Shown here: positions 60,530 to 64,000 of the stretch, piece by piece
Numbering within the stretch: the first letter of the stretch is position 1
How the letters are laid out: the number at the start of each line of letters is the position of its first letter
DNA from: Przewalskia tangutica
Taxonomy: Eukaryota > Streptophyta > Magnoliopsida > Solanales > Solanaceae
Reading direction: 5' to 3'
Assembly: GCA_029844215.1 (NCBI GenBank)
Contig: CM056720.1
Span: 32,357,711 to 32,421,710 of the forward strand
Length of the DNA: 64,000 nucleotides
The notes under the pieces: generated by a model
Database searches by the model: none
Told to the model about the DNA's origin: nothing
What the model saw: only the letters and a program-made list of their open reading frames with translations
Position numbers and translations under genes: made by a program

Positions 60530-63500
60530 TGTAACGACTTCGGGGCAGATTGCCGTTCGCGCTACCACTCTGGCACCCTGGTGATACATACATCGTAGAA
60601 AATCAGTTAACATAAAACAAGAGTCATTTAACAAGAGATATAATAAATAAACAGCAACCAAAACGATTGCCTCGGTATATACATAAAACCTGAACAAGGT
60701 AATCCTTATACAACCACGCACAACAAGACTACAGACCTCTAAGATATATTAACGACTATGGCTGACGTATTCGCTCGTACCCCGAATGTACAAGAACCTA
60801 CAACCTGTGGGGAACACTACCAAAGATAATCCTCTCGGAGAAGCGGGCTTCAACACGAATCGTGATCCTAAGAGCGAGGAACCACGATCGATGTACCTCT
60901 ACCTCATGCAGGCATGAACGCAGCCCTCGGTGAGGCGATACAACAGTACCAGTATGTGAAACTGCAATCAGAAATGAAATCATACTGATATATAAAGCAG
61001 AGACATGTATGATAACCAAACTACGAGCCACAACATAAAATACTATCACTCCAATATAACTATGGGTCTCACGCCCACACATCAATCAGTTAGCATTATG
61101 GCGCGTGATGCCCCCATCTTGTGACGGTGTATACGCCCACGATGCAACAATAATACCAATGTCCCATGGCGCATGCCTCGACTTCGCCGGTGCAGACGTC
61201 CATGCGGACCAACAACAAGAAAGAATCAAATGGAAGATACCTGGTGCGCGCACGCATCGTGTCGGTATGTGCGGAAACAATAAGACAACTTTCCAAATGG
61301 ACGATACCCGCAGCGCTACGCGATCGCGTCGATGTCCAAAAGAAATCACAAGGCGATAATCGAATGGAAACATACCCGCAGCGCCACGACGCGTGCCAAG
61401 ATATCCAAAGCGACAACTACAAGACGCAACTAAAATGAAGCATACCCGCTTCGCATCGTGTCAAGATGTCCAAAGTGATTGCCACAAGATCTTAAATAAA
61501 TGGAAGATACCGGAATTTCTCCACCGCCAGACATCCAAGTAAGTTCTCAACGGTCGTACCAACCGAATTTATCGAGAGAGCGGTAACACGTAAACACAAC
61601 GCTTGTACAATAAAGGCTATCATCACAAGTATAGGCAAGTTTCCACAACAACAAGCATAGGCAAGTTTCACAACAACAAGCATAGGCAAGTTTCGCTGAC
61701 ACAACTCTCAGTACTTTCATTTTACGCAAAGTCCTGTTTAACCCCAAAGTACTACATACACGTTAAGTTCTTTAAAGAGATCCATTTCTTTTATAAAAGT
61801 CACCCGACACCGTAGTATTAGAATCCACTTCCACCAACCCACCTTCCTTTTCAAAACCAAGTAACAACATTCTTTCCTAAGTTCCAGTTTGCCTAGTTTC
61901 AATTACTCAAGCTTCATTTTTCAAATGGTTTCATAGTTCCCAAACTTAATCACTGATTCCTTTTTAGAACAATTGAGTAACATATGACATATACGAAGTA
62001 GTTTATTCTTGTTTATAACGATCTTATTACAGCTAAAATGGCCATGATCTAGAAAATGTAATATCATTTGTCTCATCTTAGCTTCATGCGGATGGAGGTT
62101 TCTACTGTTTTAATACAATACATCATTATTCAATACATTTTCCTTTATTAACGCTGCGTTGGTTGACACACATTCTGATTCTCAAATCGTGAAAACATTA
62201 TCCCTTTAAAACCAAGTACTGCATTACTCGCAATGAGGTTTCACACAAACATCCTCATTAAAACAAATAAGTTAAGTCTCTTATCTTATAAGATCAAGTC
62301 TCTTAACTTAACATCAAGAAACCATTTTCTTACCATACATAAAGTCATATAACTAACTTCCATAAAGCCGTTATAACACTTTATGTTTTAAAACAATCAA
62401 ACACCGTTAACACGTATGCGTCACCGTATCACATAGTTCACACATATCATGCTAGAAGAGATAGAACGGGTTCACATACCGCGACGATTTATCGACAATA
62501 AGCAAAATGCTCCAAGTACTACAACCTTGTTAGCCCTTTCCACTCTAGTAGAATACGCTTACTCTTAGTACTTTCACCTATAAAGGTCAAAACGCCTATT
62601 AACCCCAAACACAGTTTCTATCTACTATAGAAAATTCAAGACCTCCCCGCATGACAGAATCTCCTCCTCTATCGGCTACCGGCTTGACGCGGGTTTACGC
62701 CTACCGGGCGTGTACAATTCTACGAAGAATCACTACACATGATCTGCCTGTCTGATCACTATGTAAATACGATTCGATTCGATTATTTATTCTTGGGCTT
62801 AAGTCAAAAGTGACATTCCGAATGCACTAAGTATATGTTCACATATATAAGTATCGCCAGCCTATATACTCTAACAAACATGTAATTTCCTAATTACAAT
62901 GAGGACGAAGATAAGTACCTCGATAAATGCCTAAAATTATCAGAGTTTAATGTAAGCCTCGCGAGCAAGGTTTAGCTCCACCGGCTCCCGCGCTCGACCA
63001 CTCGGCAACAACCTTAGAAGTTTAACAAACTTCTACTCAAATAACAAACCAAGCTATACGAAGATTTCCTTAGGGTTTGGCTTGAGACTAAAAGGACAAA
63101 AGGTAGTATTTAGGACTCTACGTAAAGGTATCTTTGGAATACTACAAGGTCTGAGGCTACAAGGTATTTTGGGCATTATAACTTGATACTGAGGAGTATT
63201 TCTAATACCACAACAAGCGGTATTATCATGAAAACAACTAGGCTGTGGGAGTGCATGGTGTACGCTTTTTAGCCTCCTTGAGTGAGGAGTGGAGACCTCA
63301 CCCACAAAGGCCAGCTTTCAGCGGGAGGGAGCTGCTTTGGGCGAGTCGTTGACAAGAGGGAGGAGGATCTCGAGACTTAGAAAACATTTGTGGATGAATG
63401 AAGTGGCGCTTCCTGAAGTGGTAGGGGCTATAGCAAGCCCGAATGCCCGAACCTTAATGGCCAAGATCCAAGCCAGGCGTGCGAAGAGGCAAGTGTGCTG

Positions 63501-64000
63501 GCAGATCAAGCCAAAGTTGCACCTAGACCTACTCCTTAAAACCACTCACAAGCAATATCTACACCTTGAATATCCAGCCTAACTCGCCTCTCGATTCACG
63601 GCCAGTCTGCGCCCGAACTATCTGTAACGTCTGTAGAGGTGACCGTATCACCCGTCACGTTGATCGAGAATGTTTAGGTCTCTTAGAAAAATCCAGCCAA
63701 AAATACAAAGCGACATAGCCGGAATTTTCCGCCCGCGAGGATTCACGCAAAAGCGTTTACGTCAACGACTCAACCGGGTGTCAGGTGTTATTAACAAATG
63801 TAAAATCGGCGAGGTGCCAGCATGCTGGCTATCGTGACATGTGTCATTTCCGATTCGCCTGAATATTTGCGTCTTCGAAAATATCAATTTCACCGGGAAT
63901 CTCAAAAACAAAGCGGGCCACTAGCAAAAGCAGTAAATTTCTCCCATGGGCCCAGCGTGACCATTTCCTAAAATAAAATCTCAAAATTCTAATATAATGT
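60530..64000 (-). repeat. E10 LTR, runs off the window
   Basis: Starts TGTAACGACTTCG, like E5, inside the E9 LTR. Conserved tail, a hybrid cassette (61095-61500), minisatellite (near 61630-61695), AT-rich body, palindrome near 62880. The TATA region is degenerate (GGGGCTATAGCAAG near 63424). By comparison with E5 about 150-250 bases of LTR remain beyond 64000. Its internal region is not visible, so it may be a full element or a solo LTR. More diverged or noisier than the rest. No gene. Confidence 0.82.
61095..61500 (-). repeat. E10 hybrid tandem cassette
   Basis: The first part (61095-61205) has E3/E5-type units (GTGACGGTGTATACGCCCA, CATGGCGCATGCC). The second part (61240-61500) has E6b-type units (CGTGTCGGTATGT, GATGTCCAAAAGAAAT). 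Two cassette types sit side by side in one LTR. Confidence 0.7.

Overview
The window looks like nuclear heterochromatin of a flowering plant with a large, repeat-filled genome. I found no host gene, no rRNA or tRNA gene, no organellar or bacterial gene, and nothing that is not retrotransposon. Every stretch can be placed in a copy of one family of long-terminal-repeat (LTR) retrotransposons. The family is Ty3/gypsy-like: it has a retroviral-type gag with a CCHC zinc knuckle and a primer site matching initiator tRNA-Met. No copy carries protease, reverse transcriptase, RNase H or integrase. The copies are gag-only, non-autonomous elements of LARD type, with very long LTRs (3.1-3.7 kb) around a 2.0-2.4 kb internal region.

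Layout, from the outside in. E9 (+) is the outermost host visible: internal region from 57883, 3' LTR 59288-60529. E10 (-, from 60530 past the window end) is inserted in the E9 3' LTR, and E6b (-, right end 57882) in the E9 internal region. E6b, 42860-57882, is itself split by E7 (+, complete, 43969-52578) and by a solo LTR, S8 (+, 54696-57800). At about 42860 E6b is fused to a different LTR fragment, E6a (4726-5796 and 41881-42859). E6a is split by E1 (-, 1-4725, continuing to the left) and by E2 (-, 5797-41880). The E2 3' LTR holds two complete minus elements, E3 (7618-25986) and E5 (26141-35191), and the E3 3' LTR holds the complete plus element E4 (8627-17553). When the insertions are removed in silico, the two LTRs of each host agree in length to within about 25 bases. 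That is the main support for this reconstruction.

Each LTR has the same order of parts, read in the element's sense: TG start; a palindrome around ACACGTGT about 200 bases before a TATAAATA box; a conserved AG|GTAA site (a possible splice donor) followed by a 17-base palindrome; AT-rich sequence; short 25-base minisatellite units; a tandem-repeat cassette whose unit differs between subfamilies; a conserved tail ending CGTGACA or CGTTACA. Primer site, leader, gag, an untranslated 3' segment and a polypurine tract follow.

The copies differ mostly by short insertions and deletions at CGGG- and CTGA-like motifs, even at the primer site. This looks more like long-read base-calling error at methylated sites than real divergence, so almost all gag frames here are broken and exact protein ends are uncertain.
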